Shown: positions 47,672-57,292 of the stretch, piece by piece
How positions within the stretch are numbered: position 1 is the first letter of the stretch
How the letters are laid out: every line of letters starts with the position of its first letter
Origin: Sulfitobacter sp. S190
Lineage (GTDB): Bacteria; Pseudomonadota; Alphaproteobacteria; Rhodobacterales; Rhodobacteraceae
Direction of reading: 5' to 3'
Assembly (NCBI RefSeq): GCF_025141935.1
Contig: NZ_CP081120.1
Location: 3,127,001-3,191,000, forward strand
DNA: 64,000 nt
The notes under the pieces: generated by a model
The model's database searches: none
What the model was told of the DNA's origin: nothing
Seen by the model: only the letters and a program-made list of their open reading frames with translations
Position numbers and translations under genes: made by a program

Positions 47672-48397
47672 TCAAAGGGTCGGGTCATTTGCGGCCCGGA
47701 CAAGGCCGGTCATATCGCCCAAGCGTTCGATCTGCCGACCTTCCGCATCGAAATTGCCTGGGTCCAGCCACACGCTGTAGGCTTCCTTGAGCGCGGGCCA
47801 CTCGGCGTCAATAGCGGCAAACCAGGCGGTATCGCGGTTGCGCCCCTTCACGACCGCGGCCTGACGAAAGACACCCTCGTAGCTAAAGCCGAGACGCTGC
47901 GCCGCCCGCCGCGAACCGACATTCAGCGCGTTGCACTTCCATTCATACCGCCGAAAGCCAGCATCAAAGGCCCACTGCATCATCAGGTACATCGCCTCAG
48001 TCGCCGCGCGCGTCTTTTGCAGCGCCGGGCTGTAGTTGATGTGCCCTACCTCAATCGAGCCTGCTTCGGGCGAAATGCGCAGAAAAGACGCAACACCTTC
48101 AAACCGATCGCTTTCCAAATTCTTGATCGCGTAGAAAAGCGGATCGGTCTGGCCAGCTTGCTCTTTGACCCAACGATGGTACTGTGACGCAGAGGAAAAC
48201 GGCCCGTAGGGAAGATATTCCCAAACGGTGTCATTGCCTTCGTATGTCCGAAACAAGAGAGCCGCGTGGGCGTCTGCATCAAGCCGTTCAAGCCGCGCGT
48301 AGCGACCGTGCAGGCTCTCCCCCACGGGTGCCGCAGGCGGGGTCCAGTGCTCTACTGGTGCGCCTACGAGGGGCGCCGATAGGGTGTCTTTTTCCAT
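47672..48397 (-). CDS. GNAT family N-acetyltransferase (RimJ/RimL-like)
   Basis: A 241-residue acetyltransferase with the RimJ/RimL-type layout: RLERLDADAHAALLF, WRV-like VKEQAGQ region, EVGHINYSPALQKTRAATEAM, then NVGSRRAAQRLGFSYEGVFR, which carries the acetyl-CoA loop. The acceptor may be a ribosomal protein or another small amine. The start is uncertain: ATG 48397 is used, but no ribosome site is clear, and a TTG at 48433 is the alternative. Confidence 0.8.
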   Translation of the reverse strand: MEKDTLSAPLVGAPVEHWTPPAAPVGESLHGRYARLERLDADAHAALLFRTYEGNDTVWEYLPYGPFSSASQYHRWVKEQAGQTDPLFYAIKNLESDRFEGVASFLRISPEAGSIEVGHINYSPALQKTRAATEAMYLMMQWAFDAGFRRYEWKCNALNVGSRRAAQRLGFSYEGVFRQAAVVKGRNRDTAWFAAIDAEWPALKEAYSVWLDPGNFDAEGRQIERLGDMTGLVRAANDPTL

Positions 48398-48549
48398 GCA
48401 AAAACTGATAGGCACAGCCAACGATGAAACCAAGCCCTATATGTCGCGAGGATTTCGCTAAATTGCGAAATTCATTCACTTGCGATCGCCGCAATCGCGC
48501 CACAAACCGCCCCTAGATCGTCACATGGGGGCCGTAAAAGGATATGGCT

Positions 48550-48744
48550 ATGAAGGCGACGATACAGACATTTGCGCAGAGCGAAGATGGTGCGGTCACG
48601 GTGGACTGGGTGGTTCTGACCGCGGCCGTGGTTGGATTGGGATATGTCGCTGCATCATCTATCAACGGCGGCACGACAAGCGTTGGCGACAACGTACAAA
48701 CCTATCTTCAAAACGACGCACCGGTGCTGGGTAGAACACCGTAG
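48550..48744 (+). CDS. Small pilin-like (Flp/type IVb) single-membrane-segment protein
   Basis: A 64-residue protein resembling a Flp pilin. A short polar leader (MKATIQTFAQSEDG) is followed by AVTVDWVVLTAAVVGLGYVAA. Cleavage by a prepilin peptidase after Gly14 would leave Ala1 and an acidic residue at mature position 5, here Asp instead of the usual Glu. No tad/cpa genes are in the window. ATG 48550 is favoured over ATG 48544 because AAAGG is then about 8 nt upstream. It may be a pseudopilin or an unrelated small membrane protein conserved in this group. Confidence 0.65.
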   Translation: MKATIQTFAQSEDGAVTVDWVVLTAAVVGLGYVAASSINGGTTSVGDNVQTYLQNDAPVLGRTP

Positions 48745-48803
48745 AGGAACAAAAACAGGGCGCTATGCGTTAGGGGGCATTGTATCTTCGAAAGGACGCG
48801 ACG

Positions 48804-49280
48804 ATGCCCTCTATCTACGACGCCATCAAGGCCGACCATGACAACCACCGCGATCTGTTGGAAAAAATAGCCAACACGACGGGTGACAGCGCTGAACGCC
48901 AAGAGCATTGGAATGCCTTTTACCGGGACGTCAAATCGCATGCTGCAGCAGAGGAAGAGACATTTTATTCCAAGCTGATTTCAGAAACCTGGGGTCAGGA
49001 TGCGGCACGGCATTCTGTACACGAGCATCAACAGCTTGATGACCTGATGGAAGAGCTCAACGATGCTGACATGTCGTCATCCGGCTGGCTGAACCGGTTC
49101 AAGACGTTGCAGCACGATTATAACCATCACATGGAAGAAGAAGAAAACGAGGTCTTCGAGCGCGCCCGCAAGGTGATCGGCGAAGAACAAAATGACGGTT
49201 TCGGAAAGCGGTTCGAAGAACGCAAACAAGAAGAGCTCGGGCTGATAGAAGCCAAGAAGGAAGACAGCCTCGAGGACTAG
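48804..49280 (+). CDS. Hemerythrin HHE-domain protein
   Basis: A 158-residue four-helix protein. The His/Glu ligands are spaced as in hemerythrin (DHDNH near residue 11, HAAAEEETF near 48, HEHQQLDD near 75, HHMEEEE near 105). It would hold a di-iron site and bind oxygen or NO, or act in redox or iron homeostasis; the role is undetermined. The C-terminal tail is highly charged (Lys/Glu-rich). AAAGGA precedes ATG 48804, and a terminator follows the stop. Confidence 0.85.
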   Translation: MPSIYDAIKADHDNHRDLLEKIANTTGDSAERQEHWNAFYRDVKSHAAAEEETFYSKLISETWGQDAARHSVHEHQQLDDLMEELNDADMSSSGWLNRFKTLQHDYNHHMEEEENEVFERARKVIGEEQNDGFGKRFEERKQEELGLIEAKKEDSLED

Positions 49281-49301
49281 TTTCTCGCAAAAACAAAAAA
49301 T

Positions 49302-49331
49302 GGCGCGCCCATCCCGGACGCGCCTCTTTTT
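49302..49331. terminator. Bidirectional terminator between hemerythrin gene and aspS
   Basis: A 6-bp stem (GGCGCG and CGCGCC, 11-nt loop) is followed by TCTTTTT on the plus strand and preceded by an A-rich run that becomes a T-run on the minus strand. It sits between the convergent hemerythrin and aspS genes, so it can serve both. Confidence 0.8.
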
Positions 49332-49367
49332 ATTCATGTGCAAGCAGTTGCATGGCTGACGGACGGC

Positions 49368-51146
49368 CTACTCCTGCGGGATGACCCGCAGGCCGAGTTG
49401 CATCAGCTGATCGGACGTTGGATCGTTAGGCGCGTTCATCATCAAATCTTCGGCGCGCTGGTTCATCGGGAACAGAATAACCTCGCGGATGTTCTGTTCT
49501 TCGGCCAGCAACATCACGATACGGTCGATCCCTGCGGCACACCCACCGTGCGGCGGCGCACCGTATTGGAACGCGTTGACCATGCCGCCAAAACGCTTGC
49601 GCACCTCTTCTTCACCATAGCCGGCGATTTCAAACGCTTTGAACATGATCTCGGGCTTGTGGTTACGGATCGCGCCCGAAACAAGCTCGTAACCGTTGCA
49701 GGCCAGGTCATATTGATACCCCAGAACCTCGAGAGGATCACCGTTGAGGGCATCCATTCCACCCTGTGGCATGGAAAACGGGTTGTGTTCGAAATCGATT
49801 TTTCCGCTTTCCTCGTCTTTTTCGTAAATCGGGAAGTCGACGATCCAGGCAAATGCAAAGCGGTCCATGTCTGTCAGGCCAAGTTCTTCGCCTATGACAT
49901 TGCGGGCCTTGCCTGCCACGGCTTCGAACGCCTTTGGTTTGCCGCCGAGGAAGAATGCCGCATCACCGACACCCAGACCAAGCTGCTGGCGGATCGCTTC
50001 GGTGCGTTCGGGCCCAATGTTTTTTGCAAGCGGACCGGCTGCTTCCATGCCCTCGCCCTGATCGCGCCAGAAGATATACCCCATGCCGGGCAGGCCTTCC
50101 TTCTGCGCGAAAGCATTCATGCGATCGCAGAACTTGCGGCTACCGCCGGTGGGTGCGGGGATCGCCCGAATTTCGGTGCCCTCCTGCTCCAGAAGTTTTG
50201 CAAAGATCGCAAAACCGGAACCCGCAAAATGCTCCGATACGATTTCCATCTTGATCGGGTTGCGCAAGTCGGGCTTGTCACTGCCGTACCAAAGTGCCGC
50301 GTCCTTATAGGAAATCTGCGCCCACTCCTGATCAACCTCGCGACCGCCTCCGAACTCCTCGAACACCCCTGTCAGAACGGGTTGGATGGCGTCGAAAACA
50401 TCCTGCTGCTCAACGAAAGACATCTCGATATCGAGCTGGTAAAAATCGGTCGGTGACCGATCCGCCCGAGGATCTTCATCGCGGAAACACGGGGCGATCT
50501 GAAAATACTTGTCGAAGCCCGAAACCATCAAGAGCTGCTTGAACTGTTGTGGTGCCTGCGGAAGCGCATAGAATTTGCCGGGGTGCAAACGGGACGGCAC
50601 CAGAAAGTCGCGCGCGCCCTCGGGCGACGACGCGGTGATGATCGGCGTCTGGAACTCCCGGAATTCACGGTCCCACATGCGTTTGCGGATAGAAGCCACC
50701 ACATCCGAACGCAGCACCATGTTACGCTGCATTTTATCGCGGCGCAGATCCAGATAACGATACCGCAAACGGGTTTCTTCAGGATACTCCTGATCGCCGA
50801 AAACTTGCAGTGGCAGTTCACCGTTGACCTGGCCCAGCACTTCGATGTCGCGGATGAACACTTCGATTTCGCCAGTCGGAATTTTGGGGTTCACCAACTC
50901 GGGCGCGCGTGCTTTGACCTCGCCATCAATGCGGATACACCATTCGGCGCGCACCTTCTCAACTTCGGAGAACGCGGCAGAGTCCGGATCGCAAATCAGC
51001 TGTGTCATGCCATAGTGGTCGCGCAGATCGATAAAGAGCACGCCGCCGTGGTCCCGCACCCGGTGGACCCAACCCGAAAGGCGAATATTATCGCCAACAT
51101 TCGAGGCGTTGAGATCGGCGCAGGTTTGGCTTCTGTAGGCGTGCAT
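49368..51146 (-). CDS. aspS: Aspartyl-tRNA synthetase
   Basis: A 592-residue class II synthetase. It has an OB-fold anticodon-binding domain ([24 protein letters not shown] across two spans), the catalytic core and the bacterial GAD insertion. Motif 2 contains [20 protein letters not shown], and motif 3 lies in [13 protein letters not shown]. Start 51146 has AAAGGGAG upstream and the family N-terminus MHAYRS; the longer frame is rejected. No other gene shares its transcript. Confidence 0.97.
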   Translation of the reverse strand: MHAYRSQTCADLNASNVGDNIRLSGWVHRVRDHGGVLFIDLRDHYGMTQLICDPDSAAFSEVEKVRAEWCIRIDGEVKARAPELVNPKIPTGEIEVFIRDIEVLGQVNGELPLQVFGDQEYPEETRLRYRYLDLRRDKMQRNMVLRSDVVASIRKRMWDREFREFQTPIITASSPEGARDFLVPSRLHPGKFYALPQAPQQFKQLLMVSGFDKYFQIAPCFRDEDPRADRSPTDFYQLDIEMSFVEQQDVFDAIQPVLTGVFEEFGGGREVDQEWAQISYKDAALWYGSDKPDLRNPIKMEIVSEHFAGSGFAIFAKLLEQEGTEIRAIPAPTGGSRKFCDRMNAFAQKEGLPGMGYIFWRDQGEGMEAAGPLAKNIGPERTEAIRQQLGLGVGDAAFFLGGKPKAFEAVAGKARNVIGEELGLTDMDRFAFAWIVDFPIYEKDEESGKIDFEHNPFSMPQGGMDALNGDPLEVLGYQYDLACNGYELVSGAIRNHKPEIMFKAFEIAGYGEEEVRKRFGGMVNAFQYGAPPHGGCAAGIDRIVMLLAEEQNIREVILFPMNQRAEDLMMNAPNDPTSDQLMQLGLRVIPQE

Positions 51147-51474
51147 GACGCTCCCTTTCAATGGGCTGTGTTGGAAGGGACGTACACCTTTCGCGGGGGG
51201 TGAAGTCAAGTGCTTCGGGCAACAATCGTGGAGCTGAGGGCACTGCGACACAGAAGGGAAGGCCGCACCCTAAGGCATGGCCTTTCAGACCAGGAAAGGG
51301 TGCATCCGGCAGAAGCTACCAGTCACGTCGACGGGGCATATTAACGGGGCGCAACAGATTTTCGCAGTCAAGCGCAGTTGAACGTATGAAGGCTCACGTC
51401 AGACGGGGAAAAACGAAGGTTCGGGATAGACCCTTAGTGGGAAAGAGGAGCACCAAACGGCACCTTCGGGACCT
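51147..51474. other. Intergenic region between aspS and the interrupted protease
   Basis: About 330 nt without a supportable gene. It should hold the aspS promoter at its left side and the 3' region of the protease frame at its right side. I saw no tRNA, clear terminator or strong promoter motif; open frames here lack recognisable similarity or ribosome sites. Confidence 0.5.
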
Positions 51475-53193
51475 TCAGAGCAACAGCAATCCGCCATCAA
51501 AGTCACTCAGAACGGCTCCGCGGAAAACAGCTTCGACTTCGCCCGATGTGAACACCACATCGGCACCATCCTGCGTAAATGCCGCCTGCGCTGCTGCCAA
51601 AGTGGCAAACCCGAAATCGCTGAGATCAACGTAATCCCATGCCTCCAGATCAACCACGTCATCGCGGCCTGCATCTGCCTGACGGAATACGAAGATATCC
51701 GATCCGAACCCGCCAGCCATGACATCGTCGCCTGCCCCACCAGAGAGTTCGTCGCCCGCGAAATTGTCGCGCATCCATTCTTGCAAGCCATCGGCGGTAC
51801 TGTTGCGAAATTCATTCGATTGGGCAAAGCCGCGTACAACTGCGGTACGTGGCGCACCATCCTCGAGGTCGCCGACCCATCCCGCCAGACCGGGTTCATC
51901 GGCACTGCGCTTCAACACGTTCTGATACATGAGTTTGACAAAATCTGTGTTGTCGAGCTCATCTCCGAAACGGTTCTTAAACTCTCGCGAGTCCACAAAT
52001 CCGTTCACGGCATCAAGGTATTCCGTGCCCGAGCCCAAGCGTTCGGACCAGTTAAACATGCCGTCGACGTCGGGTGCTCGATCCAGCGTGGCCTGATACA
52101 GCCGGAACACATCGGCGGTCCAAGTCTGTTGCGTATTTGCCTGCCCGTACTGCGCGGCCTCGGTGGCGGTCTTGTTCTGGAATTCCGGGCTGTCGGAAAA
52201 TCCAAGCACGACCTGAGCACGCGACAGACCGCCCTCAAGCTCGCCGCTCCAGTTGGACCGACCGGCGGCATCCGCATTGCGATCCAGCACGTTCTGATAC
52301 AGCCGATTGATGAAGTCCTCAGTGTCGGAGGAACCGTATGTGGTATTGAATTCGGTTGAATTCACGAAGCCGTCCGCCGCCTCAACCAAGGTCAAGTCGC
52401 CGGTGGCCAAACGGGTAGTCCAGTCTTGATGGCCCGCGGCATCCGGCGCCCGGCCCAATGTCGCCAGATACAGGCGGTATACAGACGCGGACGTATCGGC
52501 AAAGTAGTGAACTGGCAGATTGTCCCCGAACACCATGTCATTTCCGGCTTCGCCGTAAAGCTGATCGGCACCATCGTCACCGTACAGGACATCAACATTG
52601 CTGCCCCCGCGCAGATCATCATCGTCAGGACCGCCAAACAGGGTATCTATCCCGTCGCCTCCCTGCAGAAAATCATCACCCGCACCGCCATTCAGCACGT
52701 TTGTAGCTGTGGCCAGATCATCGAAACCCCCGGCATAAAGCCAATCGTTTTCACGAGCGCCAGACAATTCGTCATTGCCAGACCCACCATGGATCGTATC
52801 GGCGCCTGCGCCACCCACCAAAATATCATTATCGGCACCGCCCATAAGGATATCATCACCTCCATGCCCCGTTAGCGTGTCGTCACCCGCGTTACCTGAT
52901 AGGTTATTTGCTACGGCATTGCCGATTATGGTGTCACCAAACCGCCCCGAAATTGCGTTTTCGATAATCGTTCCCGGAGCCAAAACGATGTTCCGTTCTG
53001 CGGTCGTAACATCGCCGGGCCCGGCAATTGTCAGTTCGATGTTGGCAACAAAGGAATAACGGGAGTAGTCCAAAGTGTCCGTTCCGCCGTCATCGCGAAT
53101 TGTGTAGGTGTAGCGTTCCGTATTTAACTGACCTTCCCCCAGAAGGTCTTGAAATGCGGCGGAATAGCTTCCTAGCAGGCCAGTCGGTAGCTG
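51475..53193 (-). pseudogene. RTX/DUF4214 C-terminal part of an interrupted serralysin-type protein
   Basis: This 572-codon segment directly continues the frame of the metallopeptidase part, separated from it only by a TGA at 53194-53196. It begins with the serralysin-like stretch YTIRDDGGTDTLDYSRYS. About ten calcium-binding RTX nonapeptides follow (GGxGxDxLx type, roughly residues 75-190). Next come four DUF4214 modules in two pairs (FxxxLYxxxLxRxxDxxGxxxW), and a second short RTX block near a hydrophobic C-terminus suited to type I secretion. A separate start inside it (TTG 53073) has no good ribosome site. It is either a dead 3' half or the readthrough extension of the upstream part. Confidence 0.8.
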
Positions 53194-54255
53194 TCAGATA
53201 TCGGAAATATCGGCGTTATCGCCATATATCGTGTCGCCGACGTTCATATCGACGGCACCGTAAAGAGTTTGGATCGCCAGAATATCCGCGGGCATCGGCG
53301 TCATGACCATATCGTCGTACATGTCGATAAATGCCTGGTCGGTTACGCGGAAATACGACATCACGGATGTGCGCACCGTGTCTGCGGCATGCAGCGCTTG
53401 CACCTCGTAAATGCCTCGACCGTTATACGGCCCGGCATGACCCAAGCCCAAAGCATGGCCGATTTCATGCAAAAGAACTTCGTGCTCGTCGACCAAAAAT
53501 TCCCCTTGTTCTTCGAAACCGGCTTCGAACATGTTTATGACGACGCCCGTCAGCACACCGTCATCAACCTCGTGGGATGCAAACGCGCGGGAGCCGCCTT
53601 GGGTAAAGAGAATATCCGGTGCGTCGGTCGTGGCTACGAATTCGATACCCGAAACGTCCGACCAAGCCCGAAATGCCTGCCGGGCGGCCGCTTCACCGCT
53701 GTCACCCAGAGCGGTTGCATCATAGGTAAGCACCTTGGACCCGTCTTGATCGGAAAAATCCCATCGCGCCAGTGGTTCATCGGCGGCCACCCAATATCCA
53801 TCGGTCAGATAATCCGCAATTTCAGACAAGTGCCACGGCTGAAATTCGGGATTGTCTTCGAAGGTCACCTCGTATTTACCAACGCCGAAATTTTGTTTGG
53901 ATATTGCCAAATGCAACAAGCCGGTCTTGTCGGCCACAAATTTCAAGGTTGCAGTACCATCTTCACTCGTTTGGTCACCCCAAGCAATAAAGCCTCTGCT
54001 TTCCTCCAAAAGCCTTACACTACTTGGGAAATAAGACCACGAGGGCGTTACGTTAACAACATAGCTCTCGCCTTCTTCGACATGAATGCCAACGTAATCA
54101 TCGTAACCGGGGGAGCTTTGGATGCTTCCTCTGAAAACGTCCCCAACGTTTAAAACGTGCGGTGACGCGAAGCCAATATATTGCTCTGTTTCGACAATGA
54201 TTGCGCCTGAAATAGATCGAGCCCCTAATAATTGGTCGTAATTAGATGTCGGTAT
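53194..54255 (-). pseudogene. Serralysin-like (M10) metallopeptidase part, with abnormal start and in-frame stop
   Basis: The open frame runs from a TAA at 54256-54258 to the TGA at 53194-53196. The N-terminal ~90 residues look like a pre-peptidase beta domain (FRGSIQSSPGYDDYVGIHV). Then follows an M10 zinc protease domain with HEIGHALGLGH as the metal site and a downstream Met-turn (SVMSYF). No ATG, GTG or TTG is available before the conserved N-terminal domain; the first usable start is TTG 54009, inside it. An ATG at 54270 is in frame but reaches the TAA after four codons. The gene is thus damaged at the 5' end and at the domain junction. Confidence 0.75.
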
Positions 54256-54689
54256 TTAAGCGATCGACATACGCGGTGAGTGGATTGAATTCTTTCGTTC
54301 AACTCGATCAAAAGAAGGGCTTACTGCCTTGGTACATAATGACTGCCCAGAATTCGATTTAGTATCGATGAGAAATTCTATTATCAACACACAAAAATTC
54401 ACTGCTTTCTTTTCAGGTGGCCCGATGCCGTGATGGTTTAGCGGGGCATTTTGCAAGCGCCTTATTTGTCCCTGCAACGGACAGGCCGCCCTCGGCAAAG
54501 GCTCGGCTCGAGGTAAAGGCCGGTTAGCCGCCGCGTTTGTCGGGAAGAAAGGGTCGCACCGCGTCAATTTGAGCGGTGAGTGATTGATCGGTTTGGGCTA
54601 GGCCGCAAGAGGCCCGGGCACAGACAATCGAATGCTCTTCAGTTGGGGGCGGCCACTAAGCTGCAAAAGCACAGGGCGTCTTACCGGTT
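54256..54689. other. Intergenic, partly AT-rich region
   Basis: About 430 nt between the interrupted protease and nirV. The part from roughly 54,170 to 54,440 is visibly richer in A and T than its surroundings. Open frames here resemble nothing I recognise. A 7-bp palindromic hairpin (CCGGTTT, C, AAACCGG) overlaps the nirV stop and may end the nitrite-reductase transcript, though it lacks a T-run. Confidence 0.5.
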
Positions 54690-55433
54690 TCAAACCGGCG
54701 CGTCTGAAACAAGCCGCATTCCGAGATGTGCAGGCGGTGTGCCAACGGCACATCCGCCGCGCGCGGGATCTCGCACCAAGTATGACATGGCTGCGATATG
54801 TTCACCGCCGACGAAAAAGGCAGGGCATCGTTCTGGGTCTGTCATGCGCGCAGACCCGGCATAACAGTCCTGCGTCCATTCCCAGACGCTGCCGTCCAGA
54901 TCGACCACCCCCTCGGGCGAGGTGGAAAAACTGCCCTGAGGTTTCAGCGCGCGCGGCGCGTTACCTTCGAGCATATATGCCGAGGCCCAAGTCAAAGCAG
55001 GATCGGTAAAGATCGGGTCCGGTTCGTCCGGCAAGACGGGCGCGGCCATCTTGGACCATTCGGTGGCTGTGGGCAGGCGAAAGCTGTGTCCGGTCGTGTC
55101 GTTAATCCAGACCACGTACTGTCGGACATCGACATAGCTGAGCCCGGTGGCCGGGGTAACCCGCGCATCTTGATCCGGGCGGGCCCGCAGTTTCAGGCCG
55201 CAACCGCCCCTTGCAAAACAGATGTTCCATTCGGCGATCGTGACTTCGTGCCGCTGGACGTAGAGCGTACCGCCCCCCGAAAGGGAGACCGGTTGATCCG
55301 CCATGTCGGGCAACACGGACATATCGGGACCGCGCCAGAGCACGGCCCCGACAATGACCAAAGCCAAGCCCCCGAACCCCATCATAAAAAGGGATTGCGC
55401 ACGGGGGCCTTTGTTGGATTTGGCGGAGGTCAT
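54690..55433 (-). CDS. nirV: NirV-like formylglycine-generating-enzyme (SUMF1) domain protein
   Basis: A 247-residue protein with one N-terminal membrane helix (about residues 15-35) and a SUMF1/FGE-sulfatase domain. Its motifs are YVQRHEVTIAEWNICF, FRLPTATEWSKMA, DGSVWEWTQDCY and HLGMRLV. Genes of this type follow nirK in Rhodobacter and relatives and are called nirV; their exact function is not established. It lies 14 nt after nirK and is the last gene of paz-nirK-nirV. Confidence 0.88.
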   Translation of the reverse strand: MTSAKSNKGPRAQSLFMMGFGGLALVIVGAVLWRGPDMSVLPDMADQPVSLSGGGTLYVQRHEVTIAEWNICFARGGCGLKLRARPDQDARVTPATGLSYVDVRQYVVWINDTTGHSFRLPTATEWSKMAAPVLPDEPDPIFTDPALTWASAYMLEGNAPRALKPQGSFSTSPEGVVDLDGSVWEWTQDCYAGSARMTDPERCPAFFVGGEHIAAMSYLVRDPARGGCAVGTPPAHLGMRLVSDAPV

Positions 55434-55447
55434 ATTTTATCCGATCA

Positions 55448-56671
55448 TCAGGTCGAAAAGTCGCGCGGGGCGACGACCTGCTCCATCAGGTTATTGTCCC
55501 ACTGTCCTTCGACCACGAAGTGCGCGGTGGCCCCCAGCAAAACGCCGATGATCAGGTTGTGGTTGACGTAGGCGTAGACCCCCGGCTGTTCGAAGGTGTA
55601 CATGGCCGCTGCCGCACACCCACCGCGCACGAACCATGTCTCGACCCCTGTAAGCGCCGGATCGGTGAACGAGGTTTCCCAGACATAGTTGCCGTGCCCG
55701 CCAATGAGGTGCGGCCGGCTGTCCGCGTTGCACGAATTGTGCACCATGAGGACGGTTTCGCCGACCTTTGCCTTGAGGGCGTTTTCGCCGGTCAGAGCGC
55801 CCACGGCCCCGTTAAAGACCTGGTGGGTTGGCACCAGTGTGCGCATGGCGTCGATGCTGTCGGCGTAGTCATCGCCTGCCGCCTCGTATGTTTTGTAATC
55901 GCCGTTTTCGTCTTTGGGCAGGTAGTAATCCTGCTCTCCGATATAGGCGATGCTGTCATATCGCAGCGGATTGCCGTCCCTGTCCTTCAGCCCCTCGCGG
56001 GGCAGGACCATGATCGCACCGTTCATGCCGTGGCAAACGTGGTACGGGATCATCGCGCCACCGGGCGCACAGTGATAGGTGAAGCAACCGGGCTTGGTCG
56101 CTTTCCAGCGCAGCACGGTTTCTTCGCCCGGATAGACATGGGTCAGGCCACCGCCACCCAACGCCCCGGTCGAGGCGTGGAAGTCGATATTGTGCTCCAT
56201 CATGCTGTCCACCGGGTTGCGCAGGGTCAGTTCGACCATGTCGCCTTCGTGGCAGATGATCAGCGGGCCGGGAACCGAGCCGTTATAGGTAAGCGCCCAG
56301 ACCTCAGCACCGGAGTCCTCGTCCACCACCATCAGCTTTTCGGTGGTTTCCATGGTCACTTCGATGATCTTGGGCCCGCCTGTGGCGACCTGTTCGTGTT
56401 CGGGCGCAAAGGGTGGGGCGACAAGTTCTTGTTTCACACGGGTGTAACCTGACAGGTCCGCCGGTTTGGCATCGGTTGCAGCCGTTTGCTCGCCTGCCGC
56501 CTTGTAGAGCTTGGCTGACGCGGCATTGATCGCGTCGAATTTGGCGGGGCGTCGGGTGGCCATCGCGCTGACACCTGTGCCTGCCACTGCGGCGGCACCC
56601 ACCAGAACGGATCCGCGTAAGACGTTGCGGCGATTAGTTTTCACGACGCCGGGATTGATAAGTTTGTTCAT
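55448..56671 (-). CDS. nirK: Copper-containing nitrite reductase (NO-forming)
   Basis: A 407-residue periplasmic NirK reducing nitrite to nitric oxide. The N-terminus has a Tat signal ([19 protein letters not shown]). Two cupredoxin domains follow. HNIDFHA contributes type 1 and type 2 copper His ligands and the catalytic Asp; YHCAPGG gives the type 2 His and type 1 Cys; YHVCHGM gives the type 1 His and Met. RPHLIGGHG holds the second catalytic His, and NHNLI the last type 2 His. All are intact. It lies 39 nt downstream of the pseudoazurin gene, its likely electron donor. Confidence 0.96.
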   Translation of the reverse strand: MNKLINPGVVKTNRRNVLRGSVLVGAAAVAGTGVSAMATRRPAKFDAINAASAKLYKAAGEQTAATDAKPADLSGYTRVKQELVAPPFAPEHEQVATGGPKIIEVTMETTEKLMVVDEDSGAEVWALTYNGSVPGPLIICHEGDMVELTLRNPVDSMMEHNIDFHASTGALGGGGLTHVYPGEETVLRWKATKPGCFTYHCAPGGAMIPYHVCHGMNGAIMVLPREGLKDRDGNPLRYDSIAYIGEQDYYLPKDENGDYKTYEAAGDDYADSIDAMRTLVPTHQVFNGAVGALTGENALKAKVGETVLMVHNSCNADSRPHLIGGHGNYVWETSFTDPALTGVETWFVRGGCAAAAMYTFEQPGVYAYVNHNLIIGVLLGATAHFVVEGQWDNNLMEQVVAPRDFST

Positions 56672-56710
56672 TGGTTCCTCCAGTTCATGTCGTATTGTTC
56701 GCGGCCGGGA

Positions 56711-57142
56711 TCAAAGGTTTCCCAGTTCCGTCTCAAAGCGTTTCTTGGCGCGTTTAGGCACGCGCCCTTCCAGAAAGCTGTCGGGCGCTGTGACGTCGCC
56801 CACGGCGATCGTCATTACTATCCCCATGGCGTAATGCGGTTTGCAGATCACGCCGTAGATGCCTTCGACATCCAGCGTCACTTCGATCTCTTCATTGATC
56901 TTGCCTTTGAACGCATCGGCACCGTCGGGCAGCATGTCCTTACCCACCTCGGCATTATGCCCCTTGTCCGTGGCGATGAATTTGATCGTGTCGCCCGGGT
57001 TTGCCTGAACAAAGGCGGGTTCAAACACCATGCGTTCACCGTCAGAGCCCTTGTTGAGCATCTGTACCTCGAAGGTTTCGGCAAATGCGGCCGACCCCAT
57101 GAGGGCGCTAAATGCAAGCGTGGTTGCGATTGTACGGATCAT
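56711..57142 (-). CDS. Pseudoazurin
   Basis: A 143-residue blue copper protein with a Sec signal peptide ending near SAAFA. The type 1 copper ligands are His in GHNAEVG and Cys, His and Met in VICKPHYAMG. It carries electrons in the periplasm, typically from the cytochrome bc1 branch to NirK. Start 57142 has GAAGGGA upstream. It is the first gene of the nirK operon and has an FNR-type box centred about 73 nt before its ATG. Confidence 0.93.
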   Translation of the reverse strand: MIRTIATTLAFSALMGSAAFAETFEVQMLNKGSDGERMVFEPAFVQANPGDTIKFIATDKGHNAEVGKDMLPDGADAFKGKINEEIEVTLDVEGIYGVICKPHYAMGIVMTIAVGDVTAPDSFLEGRVPKRAKKRFETELGNL

Positions 57143-57208
57143 CGTTGTGTTCCCTTCTCGATCAGCTTCGGTCGAGGCCAATGGTGACAGACGGTGCGGG
57201 AGAGGAGT

Positions 57209-57222
57209 TTGTGCTGGAGCAA
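57209..57222. promoter_or_regulatory. FNR/NnrR-type operator in the paz-nnrR intergenic region
   Basis: TTGTGCTGGAGCAA fits the TTGNN-N4-NNCAA pattern bound by Crp/Fnr proteins of the FNR/NnrR/DNR class. Centred at the usual -41.5, it would place the paz start about 30 nt upstream of its ATG. It also lies about 70 nt before nnrR, so it could serve both directions. Confidence 0.6.
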
Positions 57223-57292
57223 AGAAAGCTGCGAATGTCGAACAGGCAGATGGACGTGGCGTTTTGCGTTAGTCTGTGGCAGGATCGCTCGG

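Noticed and set aside
53194..53196. Selenocysteine at the in-frame TGA of the protease
   Set aside because: Serralysins have no selenoprotein members, the residue is not at an active site, and no SECIS-like hairpin is evident just after the codon.
54256..54567. A 103-codon minus-strand frame in the same register as the damaged protease
   Set aside because: Its sequence is basic and Pro-rich without similarity to a protease N-terminus, and it ends at the TAA before the conserved domain. I treat it as non-coding.
54450..54690. tRNA gene or insertion-sequence end near the AT-rich stretch
   Set aside because: No cloverleaf with a GGTTCRA-type T-loop was found, and no terminal inverted repeats or transposase frame could be recognised.
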